DNA from: Synechococcus sp. AG-670-B23
Lineage (GTDB): Bacteria > Cyanobacteriota > Cyanobacteriia > PCC-6307 > Cyanobiaceae
Assembly: GCA_003209165.1 (NCBI GenBank)
Contig: QCSL01000005.1
Span: 1-64,000, forward strand
Reading direction: 5' to 3'
Length of the DNA: 64,000 nucleotides
Shown here: positions 27,119 to 37,600 of the stretch, in pieces
Numbering within the stretch: the stretch's first letter is position 1
Layout: every line of letters begins with the position of its first letter
Notes under the pieces: model-generated
Databases searched by the model: none
What the model was told of the DNA's origin: nothing
What the model saw: the letters and a program-made list of their open reading frames with translations, nothing else
Program-made: the position numbers and the translations under genes

Positions 27119-28411
27119 GTGAGTCAGCTCCAGAGCCTCAGGGGCATGGTGGATCTGCTGCCGGGCGCGCTTCAGCGCTGGCAGGTGGTGGAGGGAATGG
27201 CGCGGGAGCATTTCCAGCGGTCTGGGTTCGGTGAGATTCGGACGCCGCTTTTGGAGACGACCGATCTGTTCTGCCGTGGCATCGGTGAAGCCACCGATGT
27301 TGTTGGTAAGGAGATGTACAGCTTTCAGGACCGGGGCGATCGTTCCTGCACCTTGCGGCCGGAAGGCACGGCATCCGTGGTGCGTGCCGCCCTGCAGCAT
27401 GGCTTGCTCAGTCAGGGCGCTCAGAAGCTCTGGTATGCGGGGCCGATGTTTCGCTACGAGCGCCCCCAGGCCGGCAGGCAGCGGCAGTTCCATCAGATCG
27501 GGGTGGAGTGGCTCGGAGCGGAGCGGTCCCGCAGCGATGTTGAGGTGATTACACTGGCTTGGGATCTACTGGCCAGCCTTGGAGTGGGTGGCTTGCAGTT
27601 GGAGCTCAACAGCCTGGGCTCAGCGGAGGACCGCCAGGCTTACCGCGCTGCTCTGGTTGCTTGGCTTCAGCAGCGCTCTGAGGCCCTTGATCCCGATTCC
27701 CAGACAAGGCTGAGCACCAATCCGCTGAGGATCCTGGATTCCAAAAACAAAGACACCCAGGCATTGCTGAAAGACGCACCCACCCTGGCGGATGCTCTCT
27801 CTGATGCCAGCCGCGAGCGTTTCGAAGAGGTGCAGCGCGGGCTGACCGCTTTGGGGATCCCCTTTCGGCTCAATCCAAGGTTGGTGCGTGGCTTGGATTA
27901 CTACAGCCACACGGCATTCGAGATCACCAGTGATCAACTTGGGGCCCAGGCCACCGTCTGCGGTGGTGGTCGTTACGACGGCTTGATCAGCCAGTTGGGC
28001 GGCGCCCAGACCCCCGCCATCGGATGGGCCCTCGGCATGGAACGGTTGTTGCTGGTGTTGGAAGCCGCGGCGCAGGCTGATCCTCACGGTGTTGCTGCCC
28101 GGCTGACGGCGACTGCAACCCCTGATGTCTTTCTCGTGAACCGTGGTGCCAAGGCCGAGCGTGTCGCGCTGGGCTTGGCACGGGACCTGCGGGCTCGTGG
28201 ACTTCGGGTGGAGTTGGATGCATCGGGATCTGCCTTCGGTAAGCAGTTCAAGCGGGCTGATCGCAGCGGCGCTCCGTGGGCATTGGTGCTCGGTGAGGAG
28301 GAGGCTGAGCGGGGTGAGGTGCGCCTGAAGCCGTTGAAGCAGCAGGCTGAGGACTCCACCATTGCACTTGCGCCAGTTGCCGCGATCGTGAAGAAGCTGC
28401 TCACCCCCTGA
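27119..28411 (+). CDS. hisS: Histidyl-tRNA synthetase
   Basis: A class II aminoacyl-tRNA synthetase charging tRNA-His. I set the start at GTG 27119, giving 430 residues and the usual [10 protein letters not shown] opening; the longer frame from 27017 lies within the preceding transferase gene. Motif 2 appears as [17 protein letters not shown] (~106-122), the histidine-specific loop as [15 protein letters not shown] (~257-271), and motif 3 as [11 protein letters not shown]. The C-terminal ~90 residues form the anticodon-binding domain. It is a housekeeping gene lying between secretion and UDP-sugar genes, 2 nt before the next start. Confidence 0.96.
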   Translation: MSQLQSLRGMVDLLPGALQRWQVVEGMAREHFQRSGFGEIRTPLLETTDLFCRGIGEATDVVGKEMYSFQDRGDRSCTLRPEGTASVVRAALQHGLLSQGAQKLWYAGPMFRYERPQAGRQRQFHQIGVEWLGAERSRSDVEVITLAWDLLASLGVGGLQLELNSLGSAEDRQAYRAALVAWLQQRSEALDPDSQTRLSTNPLRILDSKNKDTQALLKDAPTLADALSDASRERFEEVQRGLTALGIPFRLNPRLVRGLDYYSHTAFEITSDQLGAQATVCGGGRYDGLISQLGGAQTPAIGWALGMERLLLVLEAAAQADPHGVAARLTATATPDVFLVNRGAKAERVALGLARDLRARGLRVELDASGSAFGKQFKRADRSGAPWALVLGEEEAERGEVRLKPLKQQAEDSTIALAPVAAIVKKLLTP

Positions 28412-28413
28412 GG

Positions 28414-29364
28414 ATGCAGATCCACCTCGTCACTGGCGGTGCCGGCTTCCTTGGCTCCCACCTGATCGACCGTCTGATGGAGGCCGGTGATGAGGTGATC
28501 TGCCTGGACAACTACTTCACCGGAAGTAAGTCCAACATCTCGCGCTGGATTGGCCATCCCCGTTTCGAACTCATCCGTCATGACGTCACCGAGCCGCTCA
28601 AGCTAGAGGTGGATCGGATCTGGCATCTGGCTTGTCCTGCCTCGCCGATTCACTATCAGTTCAATCCGGTGAAGACAGCCAAAACCAGCTTTCTTGGCAC
28701 CTACAACATGCTTGGCCTGGCGCGGCGGGTGGGAGCGCGCTTGCTGCTCGCCAGTACAAGCGAGGTCTACGGCGATCCTGAGGTCCATCCCCAGCCGGAG
28801 AGTTACTGGGGTTCTGTCAATCCGATCGGTGTGCGCAGTTGCTACGACGAGGGCAAGCGCATCGCTGAAACCCTCTGTTTCGACTACCAGCGCATGAATG
28901 AAGTGGAGGTGCGGGTGGCGCGGATCTTCAACACCTATGGCCCGCGCATGCTCCCTGATGACGGCCGGGTGGTGAGCAACTTCATCGTGCAGGCCCTGCG
29001 GGGCGAACAGCTAACGCTGTATGGCGATGGCAGTCAGACCCGCTCCTTTTGTTATGTGAGCGATCTGGTTGAGGGGTTGATCCGCCTGATGAACGGCGAA
29101 CACACCGGCCCGATCAACCTTGGCAATCCCGATGAATTCACGATCCGAGAGTTGGCGGAGCTGGTGCGGATCCAGATCAATCCATCCCTGCGGTTGGTGG
29201 AGAAACCCTTGCCGCAGGATGACCCGCAACAGCGGCAGCCGGCGATTGACCTCGCCCGTCAGCAGCTGGATTGGCAGCCGACTGTGCCACTGGAGCAGGG
29301 TCTGGCTCCCACCATCGACTCCTTCCGTAATCTCCTGGAACTTGCCGAAAGCCGCGGAACGTGA
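28414..29364 (+). CDS. uxs: UDP-glucuronate decarboxylase (UDP-xylose synthase)
   Basis: Converts UDP-glucuronate to UDP-xylose with an NAD-bound intermediate. The 316-residue SDR-type protein has [14 protein letters not shown] (residues ~8-21), the catalytic [17 protein letters not shown] and YDEGKRIAE (YxxxK), the Arg-rich [13 protein letters not shown], and [15 protein letters not shown]. These blocks closely resemble eukaryotic UXS as I recall it. Its stop overlaps the ugd start (GTGA), so precursor synthesis and decarboxylation are produced together. Product: pentose donor for surface polysaccharide. Confidence 0.93.
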   Translation: MQIHLVTGGAGFLGSHLIDRLMEAGDEVICLDNYFTGSKSNISRWIGHPRFELIRHDVTEPLKLEVDRIWHLACPASPIHYQFNPVKTAKTSFLGTYNMLGLARRVGARLLLASTSEVYGDPEVHPQPESYWGSVNPIGVRSCYDEGKRIAETLCFDYQRMNEVEVRVARIFNTYGPRMLPDDGRVVSNFIVQALRGEQLTLYGDGSQTRSFCYVSDLVEGLIRLMNGEHTGPINLGNPDEFTIRELAELVRIQINPSLRLVEKPLPQDDPQQRQPAIDLARQQLDWQPTVPLEQGLAPTIDSFRNLLELAESRGT

Positions 29365-30764
29365 CCATTCAACGGATCTGCTGCATCGGAGCGGGGTATG
29401 TAGGTGGCCCGACCATGGCGGTGATCGCTGATCGCTGCCCGCGGGTTCAAGTGCAGGTGGTGGACATCAACCAAGCGCGCATCGATGCCTGGAATGATGC
29501 CGACCTCAGCAAATTGCCGGTTTATGAACCGGGGCTGGACCTCGTTGTGGAACGGGCGCGGGGGCGCAACCTGTATTTCTCCACTGATGTGGCGGCGTCG
29601 ATCGCCGCAGCAGACATGGTGTTCATTTCGGTGAACACCCCCACCAAGACCAAGGGCCTCGGAGCGGGACAGGCCAGTGACCTCCGCTGGGTGGAAGCCT
29701 GTGCCCGCGAGGTTGCTCAGGCGGCCACCGGTCACACCATCGTCGTGGAGAAGAGCACCCTGCCCGTGCGCACGGCTGCTGCGATCAAAACCATCCTGGA
29801 AGCGGCTATTGATGGAGAGGATCAGCGCACCTTTTCGGTGCTCTCCAATCCGGAATTTTTGGCGGAAGGCACGGCCATTCGTGATCTCGAGTCTCCGGAC
29901 AGGGTGTTGATCGGTGGTGATGATCCAGCATCGATTGATGCTCTCGCTGCGATCTACGCCCACTGGATTCCCCAGCAGCAGATTCTGCGCACCAACCTCT
30001 GGAGCAGCGAGCTATCCAAGCTCACCGCCAATGCTTTTCTGGCGCAGCGGATCAGCTCGATCAACTCGATTGCCGCGTTCTGCGAGGCCAGCGGAGCCGA
30101 TGTGCGCGAGGTTGCCCGGGCGATTGGCACCGACAGTCGGATTGGTCCGAAATTCCTCAATGCTGGCCCGGGGTTCGGTGGCAGTTGTTTTCAGAAAGAC
30201 ATCCTGAATTTGGTGTATCTCTGCCGCCATTTCGGCCTCCCGCAGGTTGCGGATTACTGGGAGAGTGTGGTGGTCCTGAACACCTGGCAACAGCACCGCA
30301 TTGCCAGGTTGGTGGTGGAAAAACTGTTTGGCACGGTGACTGGAAAGCGGCTGGCGATTCTTGGATTTGCCTTCAAGGCCGACACCAACGACACCCGCGA
30401 GGCTCCGGCGATTCGCATCTGCCGTGACCTTGTGGAGGAAGGTGCTCAGCTGGCAATTCATGACCCCAAAGTGGCTGCTCACCAGATCGCCCGGGACCTT
30501 CAACAGGAGGCAGTACTCCAGCCGGATGCCCTTAGTGGAACCGGCAGTTGGGCTGAAGCCGGCAGCGTTGAAGACGCCGTAATTGGGGCCGATGCGGTGC
30601 TAGTGCTAACCGAGTGGCAGGACTACCGCAACCTGAACTGGATGTCTCTCGCTGGTCGGATGCGTAAGCCGGCCTGGGTTTTTGATGCCAGGGCGATTAC
30701 CGATCACGAGCAGGTGAGAGCGGCAGGCCTCACCCTTTGGTGCGTGGGGGATGGAGAGGGTTGA
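29361..30764 (+). CDS. ugd: UDP-glucose 6-dehydrogenase, long (animal-like) form
   Basis: Oxidises UDP-glucose twice to UDP-glucuronate, the substrate of the two flanking enzymes. At 467 residues it is longer than many bacterial forms. [20 protein letters not shown] binds [12 protein letters not shown] and [12 protein letters not shown] follow, and [10 protein letters not shown] places the catalytic thiol at Cys276, the same number as in human [23 protein letters not shown] also matches the animal-type family from memory. Start GTG 29361. Its last base begins the epimerase start codon (TGATG). Confidence 0.95.
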   Translation: MTIQRICCIGAGYVGGPTMAVIADRCPRVQVQVVDINQARIDAWNDADLSKLPVYEPGLDLVVERARGRNLYFSTDVAASIAAADMVFISVNTPTKTKGLGAGQASDLRWVEACAREVAQAATGHTIVVEKSTLPVRTAAAIKTILEAAIDGEDQRTFSVLSNPEFLAEGTAIRDLESPDRVLIGGDDPASIDALAAIYAHWIPQQQILRTNLWSSELSKLTANAFLAQRISSINSIAAFCEASGADVREVARAIGTDSRIGPKFLNAGPGFGGSCFQKDILNLVYLCRHFGLPQVADYWESVVVLNTWQQHRIARLVVEKLFGTVTGKRLAILGFAFKADTNDTREAPAIRICRDLVEEGAQLAIHDPKVAAHQIARDLQQEAVLQPDALSGTGSWAEAGSVEDAVIGADAVLVLTEWQDYRNLNWMSLAGRMRKPAWVFDARAITDHEQVRAAGLTLWCVGDGEG

Positions 30765-31783
30765 TGTCGCGGACGGTTCTGGTCACCGGTGCCGCCGGTT
30801 TCATCGGTGCAGCTCTATCGATGCGACTGCTTCAGTGCGGTGATCGGGTTGTCGGCCTCGACAATCTGAACGACTACTACGACCCCAGCCTCAAACAGGC
30901 GAGGTTGCGTCAGATCGAAGCCATGGCCCCCGTAGGAGCCTGGCGCTTTGAGCGCATTTCTTTGGAAGATGGCGATGCCCTCATGGCTCTCTTCGCGGAA
31001 GAGAAGCCAGCCGTTGTGGTCAATCTGGCGGCTCAGGCCGGTGTCCGTTACTCCCTGGAAAACCCTGCGGCTTACATCCAAAGCAACTTGGTGGGCTTCG
31101 GCCATCTGCTGGAAGGCTGCCGTCACTACGGCACCGAGAATCTCTTGTATGCATCAAGTAGCTCGGTCTACGGCGGCAATCGCAATCTGCCATTCCATGA
31201 ACGTCAGCCTGTCAACCATCCGGTGAGTCTCTACGCCGCCAGCAAGAAGGCCAATGAGTTGATGGCTCATACCTATAGCCATCTCTATGGGTTGCCAGCC
31301 ACCGGGCTGCGTTTTTTCACCGTTTATGGACCTTGGGGCCGACCTGATATGGCTCCGATGCTTTTTGCTCGGGCGATCCTTGCTGGTGAAGCGATCAAGG
31401 TGTTCAACCACGGCAAGATGCAGCGTGATTTCACTTACATCGACGACATTGTCGAGGGTTTGGTGCGCTGCTGTGACAAGCCTGCCACTCCTAACCCGGA
31501 GTTTGATCCGCTTCAGCCTGATCCTGCTACGGCGGCAGCACCGCATCGGTTGTTCAACATCGGTAACAGTCAGCCCACGGAACTGTTGCGCTTTATCGAA
31601 GTGATGGAGCAGGCACTTGGTCGCGAAGCTATCAAGGATTTTCAGCCGATGCAGCCTGGTGATGTAGTGGCGACTGCAGCTGATACGTCTGCAATTGAAA
31701 ATTGGGTTAATTTCAAGCCATCTACAACTGTTGAAGATGGAGTAGAACGTTTTACAAAATGGTACTTTAGATATTTTAATTGA
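30764..31783 (+). CDS. UDP-glucuronate 4-epimerase
   Basis: A 339-residue SDR epimerase of the LpsL/Cap1J type, making UDP-galacturonate from UDP-glucuronate. TGAAGFIGAALSMRLL (~7-22) binds NAD, GLDNLNDYYDPSLK is the hallmark loop, YASSSSVYGGN and YAASKKANELM hold the catalytic residues, and FTVYGPWGRPDMAP is diagnostic. I chose ATG 30764 in the TGATG overlap. GC content drops abruptly over the last ~35 codons (from about 31680), marking the left edge of an AT-rich island, so the C-terminus may have been exchanged by recombination. Confidence 0.92.
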   Translation: MSRTVLVTGAAGFIGAALSMRLLQCGDRVVGLDNLNDYYDPSLKQARLRQIEAMAPVGAWRFERISLEDGDALMALFAEEKPAVVVNLAAQAGVRYSLENPAAYIQSNLVGFGHLLEGCRHYGTENLLYASSSSVYGGNRNLPFHERQPVNHPVSLYAASKKANELMAHTYSHLYGLPATGLRFFTVYGPWGRPDMAPMLFARAILAGEAIKVFNHGKMQRDFTYIDDIVEGLVRCCDKPATPNPEFDPLQPDPATAAAPHRLFNIGNSQPTELLRFIEVMEQALGREAIKDFQPMQPGDVVATAADTSAIENWVNFKPSTTVEDGVERFTKWYFRYFN

Positions 31784-32426
31784 ACTCCTTGGATGAGTTT
31801 TCTTTGATTCTTGCGAATTTGTCGATTGTGAGTCTGAGTGCTGAGTAAACCTATCTCAGCGTATATGAGTCAATATCCGAAGCATTTTGCATTTGCGATT
31901 AATTCGTGAGCTTTTTCTTCTTTCTCCGGGGTTGGGTTGATGCTAGTTAGCACCGTGCAAGACTAAGCTGATACTAGATGAATTGAATAGTTGCAGCAAT
32001 GCTTGGCATTAAAAGAGGTGTTTAAAAAAACTAAAAAATCTTTTGGTTTGACTTGATGGGACTTTCTTTGCACTTTTTCGAGATAGATCTTTGATATTCA
32101 AATTGAATCCAAGTTCTTTGGCAGTATCGGCAACCTCTTGTGGCGTTGCTCCTGATAGGTTGAAGCGTAAAAAGTGGTCGTGGCGACGCCGAAATCGGAA
32201 CTCTTTGTATTCTTTGCTTCGTTTGGTTTGATCAGGCATTTTGCTCTCAAAAATGTGTACTTGATTCGTCGAATTACCTCATTATACAAAAACGTTTGCA
32301 ATAGTGTCAATCCTTCAGCTCCCTTTCTTCAACCGCACTTGGTGTATTCAGCAGTGATTCAATGAGGGGTCCATTGCGTGCCAGTCCAATCGTGCCCTAG
32401 AATTAGATGAAATACTTATCTGATAG
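31784..32426. other. AT-rich intergenic spacer with one candidate small gene
   Basis: This 643-bp stretch after the epimerase is markedly AT-rich. It contains a candidate minus-strand small gene at 32009-32239. A weak hairpin (GCTGAG at 31840-31845 with CTCAGC at 31855-31860) could end the upstream operon but lacks a U-run. I see no tRNA, no insertion-sequence ends and no long repeat. Confidence 0.5.
32009..32239 (-). CDS. Candidate small basic protein, unknown function
   Basis: A 76-residue minus-strand frame opens with ATG 32239, preceded 5-9 nt upstream by GAGAG, a plausible ribosome-binding site. The product is very basic (RFRRRHDHF, then KRFFSFFKHLF at the end) and has a central helix pattern (TPQEVADTAKELGFNL) that reads like a real small domain. 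I recognise no family. It is transcribed against the flanking genes and lies at the left edge of the AT-rich island. It could equally be a chance frame in AT-rich DNA. Confidence 0.4.
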   Translation of the reverse strand: MPDQTKRSKEYKEFRFRRRHDHFLRFNLSGATPQEVADTAKELGFNLNIKDLSRKSAKKVPSSQTKRFFSFFKHLF

Positions 32427-34184
32427 ATGCTGGCTGAGATTCTTAAAACTTACCCGCTTCATAACATTGGTATTAATATTATACTAACTCATTTGAGTTT
32501 TTCTGTAGAGAAGCTTGCGTTTACCGGAACAGTTTCATCTAAATTTCAGCTTTTACCACCAGGTCTTTCTCTAGTGCTGAGAAGTGGTGCAAATACATGG
32601 TCTTTTCGATCTGTCTCTAATGAAGACCGTCTGGTTTTTGAGGGTGATATTCCAACGAAAGACTTAAGTCGTGATGTATCGCTTACGATTTTGTTTAATA
32701 ATATTCAATGTCTGTGGATGGAGATGAGGCTAGATTTGAAGCCTCTTGATGATGTTGCTCAATGGTCGAGTTACTTTTCGGGCTGTAAGAAGCTACTGCC
32801 CGATTTAAATCTTGGACGTCTGGCAAAGAGAATATCAGCTTCTGCCGAAGTTGTTTACGCGGTAAAACCTTCTGGTCGATACGATTCATTCTGTGAATAT
32901 GTGAAACGTCCAGATTTTGTTGTTGGTATGGCACGGCTACGTAGGTATGGCCGTTTTCCAGCCATCATCGCGGAAGAAGATGGTTTTGTGCTGGCGAGCA
33001 GGCTTGTTTCAGCTTGGAATATCCTGATGATTCAAGATGCTGGACAGCGACTGTTTGTATTTCAAGGGGTAACTAGTTGTGATGCTGTTTTTATTCCCGG
33101 TTTAAATACATTGATAATTGTTTGTCACATATCACAAAAACAGATTTTGAGTTGTTTGCGTCAGTTGAGTCATACCCCTGAGTTTTTCCAACACGATAAG
33201 CCCGGTTCCTTTCTTGGCTATCTCGTTGGACACTCACGTCCTTATCATTGCAATTACGACTCACTTCTTGCTTTGCAGCATATTCGGGAGGAAGGTGAAC
33301 TCCTTTCCGACGATCCTCTGTTCTCCAAGAGTGACGAAGCTTTTGTCGACTTGGGTTCTGGATTAGGACTTGCTCAAGAGCATCAAATCCAATGTAAGAG
33401 TGAGTTAAATCAAATGACCGAAGCCCAAAATGGATATCTCTTGAAAGTGGGATTTTGGTTTTGGTGTAATCAAAAGCCCGTAATACGTTCGTTTGAGCTA
33501 GCAAGTATTGTCGATAGCTCTCTACGCGACTGTGCAACTTTTAATTCGTGTCTTGCATCTTCAGGGGCTTTAGAATTTATGGAAGAGTGTCAACCGCTTT
33601 TGTGGGTAGGTATTACGGGTCAAAAACGTTGTTGGTTAGAACAGGTCGAAGGTACTGCAGATATTTTAAATACTCTCTATCAATATTATCCAAAATTAGG
33701 AGTTGTTTTTGATGGATGGACACCACCACTAACAAGTTCTGATTATCATCGGATGGAAGCACGTAAGGATAACGAAGTTATTCAGGCAATTATCAAAAAA
33801 CTTTCATTTCGTAAAAATGGACGTTTTGGGATTCTTGCTGGTCTGCCTTTACTCGAAAAAATTCGTGTTGGAATGTCAGTTGATCTATTTATGGCTAACT
33901 ACACTACGGGCTCTATTAATGTTGCAAGAATATGTCGAAAGCCGGGTGTTGGCCACATGAGCCGCAGAATGGCAGAACACAAGTCACAACATATTCACTA
34001 TCGTACTAGAGAAATTGACCCACAACTGGTGAAAGATCAGGGTGATTTACAGACTCTTGCGGGCTACATCGATTACAGTTTGCCATGGCAAGCTATTTAC
34101 AATCAATTAGTAGAGATTTTGGCCGAGTTAAATGTTGAACCATCGAGGCCAGTAGATGCCTTGCCTATGCCAATTGATATTTGA
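32427..34184 (+). CDS. Unrecognised 585-residue protein of the polysaccharide island
   Basis: A long, clearly coding frame in AT-rich DNA. I do not recognise a family. Alternating hydrophobic strands and loops suggest a soluble alpha/beta protein; there is no signal peptide and no strong membrane helix. Segments such as PKLGVVFDGWTPPL (~residues 420-435), FGILAGLPLLEKIRVGMSVDLFMANYTTGS and ICRKPGVGHMSRRMAEH resemble the nucleotide-binding half of GT-B glycosyltransferases, but the match is loose. An acidic DDPLFSKSDEAFVDLG lies near 292-307. It is flanked by non-coding spacers, so it may be a single-gene unit. A role in glycan synthesis is inference from its neighbours. Confidence 0.8.
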   Translation: MLAEILKTYPLHNIGINIILTHLSFSVEKLAFTGTVSSKFQLLPPGLSLVLRSGANTWSFRSVSNEDRLVFEGDIPTKDLSRDVSLTILFNNIQCLWMEMRLDLKPLDDVAQWSSYFSGCKKLLPDLNLGRLAKRISASAEVVYAVKPSGRYDSFCEYVKRPDFVVGMARLRRYGRFPAIIAEEDGFVLASRLVSAWNILMIQDAGQRLFVFQGVTSCDAVFIPGLNTLIIVCHISQKQILSCLRQLSHTPEFFQHDKPGSFLGYLVGHSRPYHCNYDSLLALQHIREEGELLSDDPLFSKSDEAFVDLGSGLGLAQEHQIQCKSELNQMTEAQNGYLLKVGFWFWCNQKPVIRSFELASIVDSSLRDCATFNSCLASSGALEFMEECQPLLWVGITGQKRCWLEQVEGTADILNTLYQYYPKLGVVFDGWTPPLTSSDYHRMEARKDNEVIQAIIKKLSFRKNGRFGILAGLPLLEKIRVGMSVDLFMANYTTGSINVARICRKPGVGHMSRRMAEHKSQHIHYRTREIDPQLVKDQGDLQTLAGYIDYSLPWQAIYNQLVEILAELNVEPSRPVDALPMPIDI

Positions 34185-34611
34185 AGTTTGTATCCAAATC
34201 CCTGGTTGTTCTATAGCAATGGCGTCAAATTATCTTGATCAATCTTCTTTGGACTTGGATTCTATTTATACTAAATGCTTGATTAGATCTTGAATTATTC
34301 AGGCCTTCAAGGTTAGGGATATTCACAAATTAGCTTTTTAATTTCTCTTTTTTCAACTTCCTGAATTGATTTTCTATCCCGTTCTGCTCGGTTAATGGTT
34401 CGAAAACCGGGTTTGGTATAATGATTTATCGCTTTGCATTCTATGGTTTGGCTTTCTATCTCTAAGCGAATTGGATTTTGTATAAAGCCAGGCCAGAGGG
34501 CCACTTTTGATGTCTGGCCACTCTCGGTCATAGGTTGCCTTGAGAATTGCAATTTATTCGTATTAAAATCTTAGTTCCTCGAAACGCATTTATTCATTAG
34601 AGACATCATTC
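34185..34611. other. AT-rich spacer, no supported gene
   Basis: A 427-bp gap. A 79-codon minus-strand frame (34313-34552) exists but has no recognisable motif, and I do not call it. GGCCAGA (34491-34497) and TCTGGCC (34513-34519) form a 7-bp stem with a 15-nt loop, of unknown meaning. The start of the next gene is at 34612. Confidence 0.5.
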
Positions 34612-37600
34612 ATGAACAACTCACTTTGCAAACAGTTCTCAGAATTTCTATCTTCCGAAAATTTTGATGCAGCTAACCAAATAATCAAACAAGCTAGGTC
34701 TTTAAAATATCCTCATGTGCTAATCAATTTTTGGGAAAATTCACTTGCCTATTTAGAATCTGGGGCACGTCACCCTTTGGATTCCACGACAGAGCCCAAT
34801 CAAGATACTAATAACTTGTGCGTGCAGTTGAATAAAGATTTAAAAGAAGAGTTCCAGCTTAATCTCGCCAACTATTGCTCACTAAATAACATAGATAAAA
34901 ATCAAGTGGGTAAAGTAACCAAACAAATATTTGAAAGTTATGACCAAGAAAATGAAACAATAATGCTCCCAGACCTTACATCTAACGAGCCAGATTGTAA
35001 TTTATTGCATTTTTCAATTCGGCAGTATTCAATAGATAATCCTGATGTTTCTGGAGCAGTCAAACGTGGGATCTTTCCATCCGTAATTGATCACTTCTTA
35101 AGGCATGGTTATTTTGAAATTCTCAAAGGTTTGCGTTATTCCCCGCTTTGCTTTTCTCATGAAAGGATAAAGTATAATGGAAAGCTTCTATATATAGTAG
35201 ATGATTACAATAAATTGCTCCTAGAACAGCGTTCCAGATTGAATTCTCTTCAACTGGGTAGGTTCGCTGGAGACATATTTAGTGTTAAGCATAATAGTGT
35301 TTTTACAAGTTCTGGATCATGCCTGGACATTGAGATATATCTATTCCAAAATATTTCAGAGCATCATAATCTCTGCATTCTTCTACCAAATAAAATTCTT
35401 TCTGATGCAGCAATTAAATGGATCCTGGATATTAAACTAAAAGATAAGACTGCTATTTTTGGCTTTTCTAAGAGTAATGGCAGTTTTTGTTCTGTAACGG
35501 AATTCTCAAATGTAAATATGCTTGCATCTGATATTACTAACGGTTGCATAGTTGTCAACTCAATCGACGCATTATCTGTTGCGACTAATGTCAAGGATTA
35601 TGAGAGTGCATATGGATATTATCATGCCTTGGTTCTTCAACTGCATCAAATTGGCGTTGATTTTTGCTTAAAAAAAGAAATTTTGAGCCAAAATATAAAT
35701 AATGGAACTATTAATATTGGCCATAGTGATAATGCTTGTTGGTCGCCTTTCTTTTGGACAATATCAAGTAGTAATAGCAACAAATCACTTCTAACTACAA
35801 TTCGAAGAGACTTAGTAAGGACATGGTCCAACCAATTGTCTCTTTGTGATTCGGACGATGATTTAAGTAATGATGGAAGCACCCTTAGAATTGATCCTGA
35901 GAAGTCAATTGTTCAATTCAAGCCTTGTTCGGAATATAAGATAGCTATTATTGTCCCATTTAGAGATCAAATACATTTGCTCGCTAACTGTGTTGACTCT
36001 TTAATGCTAAGGAAAGAGGAGATTGGGTTTGTAATTTACGCAATCAATAATGACTCTTGCGAACCAGAGACCTTTGATACTTTAGATCTTTTAAAAGACA
36101 AGTATCAAGATCGCTTTGTTTGCATAAATTCACCTGGAGAATTTAATTACGCTAAAATCAATAATGAAGCAGTTGATCAAGTAGCAGAGGACTATATCTT
36201 ATTTCTAAATAATGATATTCTGGTTGAATCAAATTTTGCGATCACTACACTACTAAAAACTCATTTATTTTATGATGCGATAGTAACCGGATCAAAACTA
36301 TTATATCCAAGTGGAAAAATTCAACACAATGGTATAGCTACTACACAAGAAAAGCATATTGCCGTGAATTGCCCGTTTAGGGGCCAGCAAACAAAATTGA
36401 ACCACGAACTATTGTCGGAAGCTGATATTCATCCTTGGGATCGCACTCATGAATGCTCTGCAGTAACAGCGGCCTGTATGCTTATGCAAAAGGATGATTT
36501 TCTGGGAGTTGGTGGCTTTAATGAAGAGTTTAAGGTTGCTTATAACGATGTTGATTTATGTTTTAGAGCGAAAGACAAATACGATACCAAACCTATTGTT
36601 TGTTCTACAGATTTAAAGATATTTCACTTAGAATCTGAATCCAGAGGCTTAGATGCTGATGAATATAAGACGGCTCGTCTTTATCATGAAAGAGTGAAAT
36701 TAGTCAATTCCCACGAGAAATTATTTTCTCAGCCCGATAAATTTACAGGTATTAGTTCTTCTTACGAAGAGGTCCATAAAGTTATTAAAACAAATTTTGA
36801 CCGGAAGTATATTGACGCTTCTTCACCTGCTACGCCCAAATCAGATATTAATCTTGAAGAGCTTGCGTTTCATCAGTCGCATAATCGTATTACTAAAAAG
36901 TATGCCTGTGTGTTTGTTCAATATGACAAGGACTCCCTGATCCCTGCAGATTGTGTTCACCATCTATTGAAATTGAGTGAATATTGTGACATTTTCTTTG
37001 TTTCTAGTTCTGAATCTTTAGCGACATCACCTAAAGAGATTGCAAAAATAAAACCTTACTGTAAGCAGATTTTAATTCGTAAAAATAGTGGTTACGACTT
37101 TGGCTGTTGGTCGCACGCAATAAGGAAAAACTACTCTCAACTTTGTGATTATGAAGGTGTCTTGCTTGCCAATGACAGTAATTGGGGCCCCTTGCATGAC
37201 TTTTCAGATACCTTCTCAAAGATAAATAATTTTCTCGCCGATGTTGATTTTTTAGGATTAACTTCTTCAACCACTCCATCATGGCATTTGCAAAGCTTCT
37301 TTGTTATGTATTCGAGGAGGGTATTTACTCAACCATATTTTAGGCAGCATTGGTTCAATATTGGAATATATCAATCTAAATTTGATATAATAATCAATTA
37401 TGAGGTTGCCTGGTGTACTCGTCTGAGAAGATTAGGTTTCTGCGGCATGTCTTTGTATGGAGAATCTACAGCAAGTAATCCAACTCATGAGGACTGGAAA
37501 GAATTGTTGAAAAGCAATTACCCGTATCTCAAAAAAGAATTGATAAGGGATAATCCATTGAAAATAGACTTAATTGAATTACCTAACGTCCTTTCATTGT

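Noticed and set aside
34380-34420. A GGTTCGA segment resembling a tRNA T-loop
   Set aside because: No acceptor, D or anticodon stems can be found around it.
34313-34552. 79-codon minus-strand frame in an island spacer
   Set aside because: No motif, no ribosome site, and AT-rich DNA gives such frames by chance; too weak to call.
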